47,106 nucleotides of DNA from Actinomycetota bacterium (lineage in GTDB: Bacteria; Actinomycetota; Acidimicrobiia; Acidimicrobiales; CADCSY01): positions 1 to 47,106 of the forward strand of contig JAHWJI010000006.1 in the NCBI GenBank assembly GCA_019348495.1, given 5' to 3'. The translations under genes and the position numbers were made by a program. The number at the start of each line of letters is the position of its first letter. Position 1 is the first letter of the stretch. Under the pieces are notes generated by a model that searched no databases, was not told the DNA's origin, and saw only the letters and a program-made list of their open reading frames with translations. Of this stretch, positions 1 to 7,389 are shown one piece after another.

Positions 1-1677
1 GGCGGTGAAGAACATCTCCACGGCGTGCTGGAAGCCCTCGACGTCGAAGCGGTTCTCGTCCTCGTCGAGGAAGGCGAGCAGGTTGATGGAGGCCAGGTTG
101 CACGCCGAGTTGTCTAGATGCATGTACTCGCTGTTGTGCACGACGACTGCGCACCCGCTTCTGGAGTCGGCGGCGGGAGCGGCAACCGCGAAGTTGTGCG
201 TGCCCTCCACTTCGAGGTCGTAGACAGCAACGGGCTCGTCGAGCGACAAGTGCTCGACCGACAAGACCCAGTCCTGGCCCTCGACCGCCCGAAGTTCGAC
301 TGCGGCCTCCAGCGTTGCGGCTTCTCGGTACTCCCCCGTCGACGTCAGGAATCGGTGCTCCGGAGTGCAACGGGCCACGATGCCCTTCTGGGTGCGAACT
401 TCCACCAGATCGGTCGTGGAACCAACGATCCACGCCTTGATGATCTCTCGGCGCTGCACCACACCTGCTTCGAGATCGAGACTTGACGCTTCGGGCAGCG
501 ATCGTCCTTCGTCGCTCATGCGGGCCAGCCGTTCGATGGCGATGAGGCCATCACTCGTGTCGACCAGCGTCTCGCCCACGAAGCAGCAGGGGTTCGATCC
601 GTTGATGCGGCCGGTGTTGGCCGCGGTGTGCCAGCGGTTGATGGTGGTGTCGAACTGCATGCCCGGGTCGGCGCACTGCCAGGTGGCCTCGGAGATCTGG
701 CGCATCAGGTCGCGGGCCTTGACCGTGCGCACCACCTCACCCGTGGTGACGGCCCGGAGGTGCCAGTCGGCGTCGTCGACCACGGCCTGCATGAACTCGT
801 CGGTGACCCGCACCGAGTTGTTGGCGTTCTGGTACTGCGTGGAGTGGCTGTCCTTGCCGTCGAGGTCCATGTCGAAGCCGGCCTCTCGCAGCACCCGGGC
901 CTTGCGCTCCTCCACCGCCTTGCACCACACGAAGTCCTCGATGTCGGGGTGGTCGGCGTTGAGGATGACCATCTTGGCCGCCCGGCGGGTGGCCCCCCCC
1001 GACTTGATCGTCCCCGCCGAGGCGTCGGCGCCGCGCATGAAGCTGACCGGGCCCGAGGCGGTACCGCCCCCGTTGAGCAGCTCGGCCGAGGAGCGGATGC
1101 GGGACAGGTTGACGCCCGCACCGGAGCCACCCTTGAAGATGGTGCCCTCCTCGACGTACCAGTTGAGGATGGAGTCCATGGTGTCGTCGACCGACAGGAT
1201 GAAGCAGGCCGAGGCTTGCCTCTTCCGTCCCTTGGCGCCGATGTTGAACCACACCGGGGAGTTGAACGCCCCCCGCTGGGTGACGATGAGGTACTTGAGC
1301 TCGTCGGCGAAGGCCGCGGCCTCGGCCTCGTCGGCGAAGTAGCCGCCGGCCCGCCCCCAGCCGGCGATGGTGTCGACCACCCGGTCGGCTACCTGGCGCA
1401 GCGACGTCTCCCGCTCCGGGGTGCCCAGGGCCCCCCGGAAGTACTTCTGGGCCAGGATGTTGGTGGCGTGCAGGGACCAGGAGACCGGTACCTCGACGTC
1501 GGGCTGCTCGAAGGCCACCGAGCCGTCCCGGTAGTTGGTGATGCGACTCGTGCGCCGCTCCCAGGCCACCTGGTCGTAGGGGTGGACCCCGTCTCGCGTG
1601 AAGCGGCGGCGCAACCCGATGCGCCCCCCCACCACGGGCTCGTTCCCGGTCACCTGGCTCGATGGCGCCATCGCCAT
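1..1677 (-). CDS. nrdJ: Adenosylcobalamin-dependent (class II) ribonucleotide reductase, 5' part, intein-containing
   Basis: Reduces ribonucleotides to deoxyribonucleotides with a B12-derived radical. The visible 559 codons cover the N-terminal part; the C-terminal part lies beyond the window edge. Reading frame was taken from the sequence because the ORF track shows only shadow frames here. Recognisable stretches are FNSPVWFNIG, GSGAGVNLSRIRSS, SGPVSFMRGAD, KSGGATRRAAKM, and the catalytic NPC...SEYMHLDNSACNLASIN, which is split by an intein at residues 365-515. By homology with E. coli NrdA (N437, C439, E441) the Cys of NPC should be the thiyl-radical residue. Start is the ATG at 1677, preceded by GAGGAG nine bases upstream. 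No nrdR lies beside it; a RibD-like gene occupies the divergent position. An 8-C run (near 1000) and otherwise normal high-G+C codon use are seen. Family assignment is firm. Confidence 0.93.
   Translation of the reverse strand, partial: MAMAPSSQVTGNEPVVGGRIGLRRRFTRDGVHPYDQVAWERRTSRITNYRDGSVAFEQPDVEVPVSWSLHATNILAQKYFRGALGTPERETSLRQVADRVVDTIAGWGRAGGYFADEAEAAAFADELKYLIVTQRGAFNSPVWFNIGAKGRKRQASACFILSVDDTMDSILNWYVEEGTIFKGGSGAGVNLSRIRSSAELLNGGGTASGPVSFMRGADASAGTIKSGGATRRAAKMVILNADHPDIEDFVWCKAVEERKARVLREAGFDMDLDGKDSHSTQYQNANNSVRVTDEFMQAVVDDADWHLRAVTTGEVVRTVKARDLMRQISEATWQCADPGMQFDTTINRWHTAANTGRINGSNPCCFVGETLVDTSDGLIAIERLARMSDEGRSLPEASSLDLEAGVVQRREIIKAWIVGSTTDLVEVRTQKGIVARCTPEHRFLTSTGEYREAATLEAAVELRAVEGQDWVLSVEHLSLDEPVAVYDLEVEGTHNFAVAAPAADSRSGCAVVVHNSEYMHLDNSACNLASINLLAFLDEDENRFDVEGFQHAVEMFFTA
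133..585 (-). mobile_element. NrdJ mini-intein (151 residues, no endonuclease domain)
   Basis: An in-frame protein-splicing element interrupts nrdJ between Cys364 and Ser516. It begins with Cys (CFVGETLVDTSDG, block A), has a block B with the TPEH motif (ARCTPEHRFLT), a block F (VYDLEVEGTHNFAV) and ends VVVHN followed by Ser+1. All residues needed for standard class 1 splicing are therefore present. At 151 residues there is no room for a LAGLIDADG domain, so it is a mini-intein. The extein junction NPC/SE is the same site that I recall for the split NrdJ-1 intein. Codon use inside is less G+C-rich than the host (for example GAA, GGA, CGA, AGT). Confidence 0.92.
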
Positions 1678-1834
1678 TGCGTCTGCCTCCTCGACATCTC
1701 GGTGCGGCTGCGACTGCTGGTGCCAAGGCTCCACCGACCGATGTCTCCAGCCATCGAACCTCGGTTTCTCGGTTCCCCTCTGCGGTCCCTCGTCGTCCGT
1801 ATCGGGGGCCCGAGGGCTAGGGGTGGGACTTGTA

Positions 1835-1863
1835 ATTACAGCACGGTCATTCCCGCGGTGCAA
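1835..1863 (-). promoter_or_regulatory. Candidate nrdJ promoter
   Basis: On the minus strand TTGCAC (1858-1863) and TGTAAT (1835-1840) are separated by 17 bp. The -10 lies inside the palindrome TGTAATTACA (1831-1840), an A+T-rich island in very G+C-rich DNA. Transcription would start near 1828 and leave a leader of about 150 nt before the nrdJ ATG. Confidence 0.5.
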
Positions 1864-1970
1864 GCTCTGCCCGACATCGTCCGGGGACCGTAGGGCGGTG
1901 GCGCTGTGGAGGGGTAGAGGGCGCATCCTGTGGGCAGCGGGGCCCGAACTGGGGACATCGACGGCGCTGA

Positions 1971-1976
1971 TACCGT
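1971..1976 (+). promoter_or_regulatory. Candidate -10 of a leaderless transcript (TACCGT)
   Basis: TACCGT ends nine bases before the GTG at 1986, and no Shine-Dalgarno sequence is present. No good -35 is visible. Confidence 0.4.
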
Positions 1977-1985
1977 CGCCTCCCC

Positions 1986-2699
1986 GTGCGCCAGCTCCTG
2001 CCCACCGTCGTCGACCAGGTCGATCCCGCCACCGCCTACGCCGAGTCGAGCCGTGGCCGACCCGGCGGGCGCCCGTGGGTGATGGCCAACATGGTGGCCT
2101 CCGTCGACGGCCGGGCTGCGGTGGAGGGTCGCACCGCCGCCCTGTCGGGCGCCGCCGACCGAGCCGTGTTCAACCTCCTCCGTACCCTGGCCGACGTGGT
2201 GCTGGTCGGGGCCGCGACGGTGCGAGCCGAGCGATACGGCCCCGTCCGCTCCGGTGCCCGTCCGCCGGTGGCCGTGGTGACCCGCAGCCTCGACCTCGAC
2301 TGGACCAGCCCCCTGTTCGCCGAGGCGGTGCAGCGCACCGAGGTGCTCACCTGCACCTCGGCCGACCCGGGTCGGCGAGCAGCGGCCACCCAGGTGGCCG
2401 ACGTCATCGTCGCCGGCGAGGGCCAGGTCGACCTGAGTCGGGCCCTGGACGAGCTCGGCGCTCGGGGCCGGCGGGTGGTGCTGTGCGAAGGTGGGCCCCA
2501 CCTGCTGGGCCAGCTCGTCGTGGCCGACCTGCTCGACGAGCTGTGCTTCACCCTGGACCCGCTGTTGGTCGGGGGGATCGAACCCTCCCTGATCGTCGCT
2601 CCTCCCATCCACCCACCGCAACGGCTGCGCCTGGTGTCGGTGATCGAGGACGACGGCGCGCTGCTCCTGCGCTACCTGCGCGCGCCGGCCCCGGCCTGA
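1986..2699 (+). CDS. RibD C-terminal-domain (pyrimidine reductase / DHFR-fold) protein
   Basis: 237 residues, consistent with a single RibD C-terminal / dihydrofolate-reductase-like domain of the kind that reduces 5-amino-6-ribosylamino-pyrimidine phosphates with NADPH. Visible family features are MVASVDGRAAVEGRT near residue 36, a Leu/Val-rich strand followed by GAATVRAERYGP, and the NADPH-side motif VLCEGGPHLLGQL near 166. It lacks the RibD N-terminal deaminase domain. The GTG start has no ribosome-binding site, but TACCGT lies nine bases upstream, suggesting a leaderless message. It stands alone, between divergent nrdJ and convergent LysM genes, so the context does not tell whether it serves riboflavin synthesis. 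The fold is secure, the substrate is not. Confidence 0.8.
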   Translation: MRQLLPTVVDQVDPATAYAESSRGRPGGRPWVMANMVASVDGRAAVEGRTAALSGAADRAVFNLLRTLADVVLVGAATVRAERYGPVRSGARPPVAVVTRSLDLDWTSPLFAEAVQRTEVLTCTSADPGRRAAATQVADVIVAGEGQVDLSRALDELGARGRRVVLCEGGPHLLGQLVVADLLDELCFTLDPLLVGGIEPSLIVAPPIHPPQRLRLVSVIEDDGALLLRYLRAPAPA

Positions 2700-2728
2700 C
2701 CGTCTCGGCCCCCGGCCGCTCCCCGCGG

Positions 2729-3169
2729 TCACTGCGCCTCGGGGATCACCAGGCGATCCCCGGCCATGAGGATGCGCCCGCCATTGGCCTCCTCCAGGGC
2801 GGCGACGCGGACCCTGAGGTCGGACCCGCCTCCCACCTCCTCGGCGATGGACCAGTAGGTCTCGCCCGGCTGCACCAGGCGCACGGCGCCGACCGCCGGC
2901 GACGGGACCGCGGACGGGACCGCTGCGGGGCGACGTGCACCCCCCAGCCCGACGGCGACGTCGGCCACCACGCCGCCCACGGCCATGAGCACCGCCACCG
3001 CGGCCATGGTGAGCGCCGCCCGCCACCGCCCATCGCTCGAACGTCTCCCCGACCCGGGACGGCGGGGGGGGTGGTGGTTGGGGTTGCGGCCTTCGGGCAC
3101 GGGGCTCCTGGGCCCGCCCGGCCACCCCTGCTCCCTCGTCGTCCCCCGGTCGTGCACCAGTGCAGCCAT
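2729..3169 (-). CDS. LysM-domain membrane protein divergent from lexA
   Basis: 146 residues: a short charged, Pro/Gly-rich cytoplasmic N-terminus, one transmembrane helix (LTMAAVAVLMAVGGVVADV, about residues 54-72), a Pro/Ala-rich linker, and a C-terminal LysM-like domain (VQPGETYWSIAEEVGGG ... ANGGRILMAGDRLVIP) placed outside the cell. LysM binds peptidoglycan sugars. Gene order and architecture match the SOS-induced division suppressors next to lexA in other Gram-positives (YneA of Bacillus, ChiZ/Rv2719c of mycobacteria); that functional link is inferred. The start is the ATG at 3169, preceded by GAGGAAG. The ORF-track start at 3235 would be a GTG without such a site and would overlap the promoter. 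LexA-like boxes sit over its promoter. Confidence 0.82.
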   Translation of the reverse strand: MAALVHDRGTTREQGWPGGPRSPVPEGRNPNHHPPRRPGSGRRSSDGRWRAALTMAAVAVLMAVGGVVADVAVGLGGARRPAAVPSAVPSPAVGAVRLVQPGETYWSIAEEVGGGSDLRVRVAALEEANGGRILMAGDRLVIPEAQ

Positions 3170-3196
3170 GGCCTCTTCCTCTCCCGGCCCCTCACC

Positions 3197-3222
3197 CAAC
3201 GCCCGTTCCCAAACTTGTGTTC
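3197..3222. promoter_or_regulatory. Two adjacent near-consensus LexA boxes at the LysM promoter
   Basis: CAAC-GCCC-GTTC (3197-3208) and AAAC-TTGT-GTTC (3211-3222) each differ by one base from GAAC-N4-GTTC. They lie just downstream of the LysM -10, where LexA would block initiation. Confidence 0.5.
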
Positions 3223-3225
3223 CCC

Positions 3226-3254
3226 ACAACAGCACGCGCGGACGTTCGTGTCAA
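3226..3254 (-). promoter_or_regulatory. Promoter of the LysM gene
   Basis: Perfect -35 TTGACA (3249-3254) and TGTTGT (3226-3231) spaced by 17 bp on the minus strand. The near-consensus LexA box at 3211-3222 lies at the expected transcription start. Confidence 0.65.
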
Positions 3255-3264
3255 GGGTCCGCCG

Positions 3265-3276
3265 GAACGAGTGTTT
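3265..3276. promoter_or_regulatory. Near-consensus LexA box beside the lexA -35
   Basis: GAAC-GAGT-GTTT, one mismatch to GAAC-N4-GTTC, overlapping the edge of the lexA -35 hexamer at 3275-3280. Confidence 0.5.
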
Positions 3277-3303
3277 GCCTCCGGTGACGACCTGCGCTAC
3301 CGT
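3275..3303 (+). promoter_or_regulatory. lexA promoter
   Basis: TTGCCT (3275-3280), 17-bp spacer, TACCGT (3298-3303). The perfect LexA box begins ten bases after the -10, that is, at the start of transcription. Confidence 0.6.
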
Positions 3304-3312
3304 GCGCTACAG

Positions 3313-3324
3313 GAACGCCCGTTC
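3313..3324. promoter_or_regulatory. LexA operator (SOS box) of lexA
   Basis: GAAC-GCCC-GTTC is a perfect match to the Gram-positive SOS box. Its place just after the lexA -10 fits autorepression. Confidence 0.8.
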
Positions 3325-3418
3325 GCCACGATCGCCTTTAGGCAGGATCGCCTGCACCGGGCATCGAGGAGCGGGTCCCGACAAGCCGGTACACGCCGGG
3401 GAAGCGAAGGTGGAGACC

Positions 3419-4051
3419 ATGGCCGAGGCGCCGATCAGCGAGCGACAGCGAGAGATCCTGCAGTTCATCGTCGACGAGCAGCGAGACCGGGGCTTTCCCC
3501 CGTCGGTCCGGGAGATCGGCCTGGCCGTGGGTCTGACCTCCCCCTCGACGGTGCACACCCACCTCAACACGCTCGAGCGGCGGGGCTACATCCGTCGTGA
3601 CCCCACCAAGCCCCGGGCCATGGAGGTCTGCTACGACCCGGGCTCGGGCGCCACCGCCGAACGCCGTCCCGTCAACCACGTCCCTCTGGTCGGCGACGTC
3701 GCCGCCGGCGCCAACGTGTTGGCCCAGGAGAACGTCGAGGAGCTGGTGCCCGTCCCGGCCGACCTCACCGGCGAGGGCACCTTGTTCATGCTGCGCGTGC
3801 GGGGAGATTCCATGATCGACGCGGGCATCCTCGACGGCGACTTCGTCGTGGTCCGCCAGCAACCCGACGCCAACGACGGCGACGTGGTGGTGGCCGGCAT
3901 CCCGGGAGAGGAGGCCACGGTCAAGACCCTGCGGCGGGAGGGCGACGAAGCGATCCTGGTACCGGCCAACACCAGCTTGTCGCCCGTTCGCTACCGATCC
4001 GAAGAGATCGCGATCTTTGGTAAAGTGGTCACGGTTCTGCGCCGATTGTAG
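3419..4051 (+). CDS. lexA: LexA, SOS-response repressor and self-cleaving protease
   Basis: 210 residues, normal for LexA. The N-terminal winged-helix DNA-binding domain (about 1-70) contains ISERQREILQFI and PPSVREIGLAVGL with SPSTVHTHL as recognition helix. The cleavage region has the Ala-Gly bond in VAAGANVL. The C-terminal S24 peptidase domain shows the Ser of RGDSM and the Lys of TVKTL as catalytic dyad. It represses DNA-damage genes and is cleaved when RecA filaments form; recA in this window carries a perfect operator. The ATG at 3419 follows AAGGTGGAG. The ORF-track start at 1598 reads through unrelated sequence. The subtilase gene follows 35 bp downstream and may be cotranscribed. 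Confidence 0.97.
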   Translation: MAEAPISERQREILQFIVDEQRDRGFPPSVREIGLAVGLTSPSTVHTHLNTLERRGYIRRDPTKPRAMEVCYDPGSGATAERRPVNHVPLVGDVAAGANVLAQENVEELVPVPADLTGEGTLFMLRVRGDSMIDAGILDGDFVVVRQQPDANDGDVVVAGIPGEEATVKTLRREGDEAILVPANTSLSPVRYRSEEIAIFGKVVTVLRRL

Positions 4052-4086
4052 AAAAGCGGGACAGCGGCACCGCGCAGGAGGCCCAC

Positions 4087-5406
4087 ATGCAGCGAATCGT
4101 CGGGGTGCTCGCGCTCGCCCTCGCGCTCCTGCTCGCCCTGCCGGGGGTGGCCACCGCCAGCAACGATCCGTTGTTCCCCCAGCAGTGGGCCTTGGATGCC
4201 ATCGGCGCCGAGACGGCATGGAGCCGGGGACGGGGCGGGGGCACGATCATCGCCGTGGTCGACACCGGCATCGACCTCGACCACGAGGACCTGGCGTCGA
4301 AGATCGTGGCCGGCTACGACTTCATCGGGGGGGACTCCTCCCCCGAGGACGACGCCCGCGACTGCGAGCCCCGCCAGCCCGGCTGCAACTACGGTCGAGG
4401 GCACGGGACGCACGTGGCCGGCATCGCCGCCGCCGCCACCGGGAACCGCACCGGCGTCGCCGGGGTGGCGCCCGATGCCCGCATCATGCCCATCCGGGTG
4501 CTCGACTCCGCGGGCAGCGGCCACGTCACCCAGGTCGCCCAGGGCATCCGCTTCGCCGCCGACAACGGCGCCGACGTGATCAACCTCTCCTTCGGTGAGA
4601 TCGCCACCGACGTCGACCTCTCGCCCGCCTTCACCGAGGCCATCCGTTACGCCTGGGCCAGGGGCTCCATCCCGGTGGTGGCCGCCGGCAACGACTTCGT
4701 GGGCACGAGCAGCTTCACCGACGAACCCGCCCTGGTGGTCACCGCCACTGGCCGGACCGGCGGCCGGGCCGGCTACGCCAGCAGCGTGGGCAACGCCCGG
4801 TGGGGCATGGCCGCTCCTGGGGGCGACGGGCGGGTCGGCTCCGACGAGGTGTGCACCCCCGAGACGGGCATCGTCTCCACCCACGCCGACAACAACTACG
4901 CCTGCCTGGTGGGCACCTCGATGGCCGTGCCCCACGTGGCCGGCGCCGCCGCCGTGCTCCGGGGCATGGGACTGTCGCCCCAGCAGGTCGTCGACCAACT
5001 CCTCACCACCACCGACGACGTGGGCACCATAGGTCGCGACACCACCTTCGGCGCCGGCCGGCTGAACCTGGCCCGGGCCGCGCACAGCGCCCTGCCACCG
5101 ACCACCGTGGCGCCGGCCACCGTCGCCGCCGTGCCCACCACGACGCCGCCCACCAGCGAGGCACCGGCGACGACCACCACCACCGAGGCGCCCACCACCA
5201 CGGTGCCGTCGCCCACCGTGTCCCTGCCGATGGGCAACCCCACACCGATCGAGCCGCCCGGGCGGGCCATCGCCCTCCTGCCCGACGACGTCCGGGGCGA
5301 CGACACCACCCGCTACGTGGCGGCCGTCCCCGCCGGGTTGCTGATCGCCGGCGTGGGCGCGGCGACGTGGCGCATGCGCCCCCGCCCATCCTCCCCCCTG
5401 CGCTGA
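4087..5406 (+). CDS. Secreted, C-terminally anchored S8 (subtilisin-like) serine protease
   Basis: 439 residues. A signal peptide (residues 1-24, VLALALALLLALPGVATA) is followed by the subtilase domain with the catalytic triad Asp in AVVDTGID, His in GRGHGTHVAG and Ser in VGTSMAVPHVAG; the oxyanion Asn is in AAGND. After about residue 335 comes a Thr/Pro-rich spacer, then a membrane helix (VAAVPAGLLIAGVGAATW) and a short basic tail. This order resembles mycosins, but there are no ESX genes around, so no such role is claimed. The ATG is preceded by AGGAGG with good spacing. It converges with dapE, with only 22 bp between the two stops. Confidence 0.9.
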   Translation: MQRIVGVLALALALLLALPGVATASNDPLFPQQWALDAIGAETAWSRGRGGGTIIAVVDTGIDLDHEDLASKIVAGYDFIGGDSSPEDDARDCEPRQPGCNYGRGHGTHVAGIAAAATGNRTGVAGVAPDARIMPIRVLDSAGSGHVTQVAQGIRFAADNGADVINLSFGEIATDVDLSPAFTEAIRYAWARGSIPVVAAGNDFVGTSSFTDEPALVVTATGRTGGRAGYASSVGNARWGMAAPGGDGRVGSDEVCTPETGIVSTHADNNYACLVGTSMAVPHVAGAAAVLRGMGLSPQQVVDQLLTTTDDVGTIGRDTTFGAGRLNLARAAHSALPPTTVAPATVAAVPTTTPPTSEAPATTTTTEAPTTTVPSPTVSLPMGNPTPIEPPGRAIALLPDDVRGDDTTRYVAAVPAGLLIAGVGAATWRMRPRPSSPLR

Positions 5407-5428
5407 ACCAGGCGTCGCCTCCCCGACG

Positions 5429-6496
5429 TCAGCCCGGGCCCCGGACCACCAGGTCGGCCAGTGCGGCGTAGGTGGCGTCCAGCGGGGCCCGCTCCACCCG
5501 CTCGTCCGGGTGGTGGGCGAGCGTGGGGTCGCCCGGTCCCAGGTTGCAGGCAGGGACGCCCAGCACGGCGAAGCGGGCCACGTCGGTCCATCCCAACTTG
5601 GCCCGCACGGTCATGCCCGGGCGCCGCGCGAGGGCCTGGAGCAGCGGGTGGTCGAGGGCGGGCCGGGCCCCGCCGGCGACGTCGACCACCTCCAGGTGAT
5701 CATCGGCCCCGAGCACCGGCGCCAGAAGGCGACGCAGCTCCCGCTCGGCCTCGTCGGGAGCGCGGTCGGGGGCGAAGCGGTGGTTGAGGGTGAGCCGGGC
5801 CCGGTCGGGAACCACGTTGCCGGCCACCCCAGCCTCCACGGCCACCGCCTGCAGGGCCTCGGCGAACTGGCACCCGTCGAGCACCGGCCTGCGGCCCTCG
5901 TAGCCGGCCACCACCTCGAGCAACGGCCCGAGGCGGTGCACGGCGTTGACCCCCATCCACGGCCTGGCCGTGTGTGCCCGCCTGCCCACCACCTCGGCCA
6001 CCAGGCGCATGGTCCCCTGGCAGCCTGCCTCGATGACCGCCCCGGTGGGCTCCCCCAGGATGGCGGCGTCGCCGGCCAGGAGCTCGGGCCTGGCGGCCGC
6101 GAGGTGAGCCAGGCCGTTGTGGCGGGCCTCCACCTCCTCGGCGGCGTAGAAGACGTAGGTGAGGTCGACCGCCGGGTCCTCGACGAGGTCGGCCAGCTCG
6201 AGGAACACCGCCAGGCCCGCCTTCATGTCCGAGGCACCCAGGCCGTGGACCACGTCGCCTTCGATGCGGGCCCGCTGGTTGGCGTTGGCGGGCACGGTGT
6301 CGAGGTGGCCGGCCAAGATCAGCCGCCAGGGGCGACCGAGGCTGGTGCGGGCCACCACGTTGTCGCCGTGGCGCTCCACCGCCAACCCCGGTCGGGACGC
6401 CAGGCGGGTCTCGACGTGATCGGCGAGGGCCTGCTCGTGATGGCTGACCGAGGCGATGTCGACCAGCTCGGCGGTGCGAGCCAGCAGGTCGCTCAC
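5429..6496 (-). CDS. dapE: Succinyl-diaminopimelate desuccinylase (M20 family)
   Basis: 355 residues. Hydrolyses N-succinyl-LL-diaminopimelate to LL-DAP and succinate in the succinylase lysine/peptidoglycan pathway. M20 metallopeptidase features are the HLDTVP motif (first metal His plus catalytic Asp, near residue 64), GLGASDMKAGLAV with the bridging Asp, the YAAEEVE catalytic/metal Glu pair, GEPTGAVIEAG, and a C-terminal GPGDPTLAHHPDE with the last metal His. The central lid/dimerisation domain starts near GRRAHTARPW. GTG start at 6496. It lies 37 bp after dapD and is the last gene of the long minus-strand run. Confidence 0.9.
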   Translation of the reverse strand: MSDLLARTAELVDIASVSHHEQALADHVETRLASRPGLAVERHGDNVVARTSLGRPWRLILAGHLDTVPANANQRARIEGDVVHGLGASDMKAGLAVFLELADLVEDPAVDLTYVFYAAEEVEARHNGLAHLAAARPELLAGDAAILGEPTGAVIEAGCQGTMRLVAEVVGRRAHTARPWMGVNAVHRLGPLLEVVAGYEGRRPVLDGCQFAEALQAVAVEAGVAGNVVPDRARLTLNHRFAPDRAPDEAERELRRLLAPVLGADDHLEVVDVAGGARPALDHPLLQALARRPGMTVRAKLGWTDVARFAVLGVPACNLGPGDPTLAHHPDERVERAPLDATYAALADLVVRGPG

Positions 6497-6533
6497 GGCC
6501 GGCGCTGGGCGGCGGCCACGCTCGGGGCCCTGC

Positions 6534-7361
6534 TCACACGACGGTCCCGTGGGTGCGCAGCACCTCGTTGAGCTGGGCCTTCTCGTGGCGCTGACCCTCG
6601 GCCAGGCGCTTGATGACCAGCACGCAGGGCAATCCGAACTCGCCTCCGGGGAAGCTCCGGCGCCGGGTGGCCGTCACCGCCACGCACCACGGCGGCACCA
6701 CTCCCCGGCTCAGCTCCTCGCCGGTCTCGGCCTCTATGACCGGGACCGACGCCGCCAGGATGGCGCCGGCGCCCAGCACCGCCCCCTGGCCCACCCGGGC
6801 CCCCTCGACCACCATGCAGCGACTCCCGATGAGGGCGTCGTCGCCGATGAACACCGGGGCGGCCTGGGGCGGCTCGAGCACGCCACCGATGCCCACGCCC
6901 CCCGAGAGGTGCACGTTGTCGCCCACCTGGGCGCACGAGCCCACCGTGGCCCAGGTGTCGACCATGGTGTTGGCTCCCACCCGGGCGCCGATGTTGACGT
7001 AGCTGGGCATGAGGACCACCCCGCGGTCGAGAAACGACCCCCACCGGGCTGAGGCCCCCGGCACCACCCGCACCCCGGCCTCGGCGTGGCCCCCCTTGAG
7101 GGGGATCTTGTCGGCGAACTCGAAGGGGCCGACCTCCACGGTGTCCATCCGCGACTGGTGGAACAGCAACAAGATGGCCCGCTTGAGCCACTGGTGGACC
7201 ACCACCTCGCCGTCGGGCCCCATCTCCGCCACCCGGGCCGCCCCGGTGTCGAGCAGGCCGACGGCCTCCAGCACGACCCGACCTACATCGGCGTCGCCGG
7301 GCACGAGCTCGGCCCGCCGCTCCCACAGCTCGTCGATCTGCGCTTCCAGCGTGGTGGCCAT
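6534..7361 (-). CDS. dapD: Tetrahydrodipicolinate N-succinyltransferase
   Basis: 275 residues. Transfers succinyl from succinyl-CoA to tetrahydrodipicolinate. The N-terminal helical part (DELWERRAEL) is followed by FADKIPLK, and a left-handed beta-helix of hexapeptide repeats (PSYVNIGARVGANTMVDTWATVGS, then GVGIGGVLEPPQAAPVFIGDD and VVEGARVGQGAVLGAGAILAAS), typical of DapD trimers. I start it at the ATG 7361. The ORF-track entry extends 201 codons upstream into the neighbouring gene's shadow frame. TACGCT six bases upstream suggests its own leaderless promoter, separating it from the MPI-like gene 28 bp before. Confidence 0.95.
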   Translation of the reverse strand: MATTLEAQIDELWERRAELVPGDADVGRVVLEAVGLLDTGAARVAEMGPDGEVVVHQWLKRAILLLFHQSRMDTVEVGPFEFADKIPLKGGHAEAGVRVVPGASARWGSFLDRGVVLMPSYVNIGARVGANTMVDTWATVGSCAQVGDNVHLSGGVGIGGVLEPPQAAPVFIGDDALIGSRCMVVEGARVGQGAVLGAGAILAASVPVIEAETGEELSRGVVPPWCVAVTATRRRSFPGGEFGLPCVLVIKRLAEGQRHEKAQLNEVLRTHGTVV

Positions 7362-7367
7362 CGGCGC

Positions 7368-7373
7368 AGCGTA
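7368..7373 (-). promoter_or_regulatory. Candidate -10 of leaderless dapD transcript (TACGCT)
   Basis: TACGCT lies six bases upstream of the dapD ATG; no Shine-Dalgarno sequence is visible. Confidence 0.45.
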
Positions 7374-7389
7374 GGGCCCCGGGTGGGGG

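Larger units (their letters stand above)
1678..1985. other. Intergenic region between nrdJ and the RibD-like gene
   Basis: 308 bp without a gene, between divergently transcribed nrdJ and the RibD-like gene. It holds the candidate nrdJ promoter, the TGTAATTACA palindrome, a long nrdJ leader containing an inverted GAACC...GGTTC, and the start-proximal TACCGT of the plus-strand gene. I looked for a cobalamin riboswitch B12 box and for a NrdR box and saw neither. Confidence 0.5.

Noticed and set aside
1756-1767. LexA-like box GAAC-CTCG-GTTT upstream of nrdJ
   Set aside because: It lies about 60 bases downstream of the likely transcription start and forms part of a GAACC...GGTTC inverted repeat in the leader. 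One such one-mismatch hit is expected by chance in a window of this size.
4087-5406. Subtilase as a mycosin of a type VII secretion system
   Set aside because: Architecture is similar, but no EccB/C/D/E or WXG100 genes lie in the window; it is described only as a membrane-anchored S8 protease.
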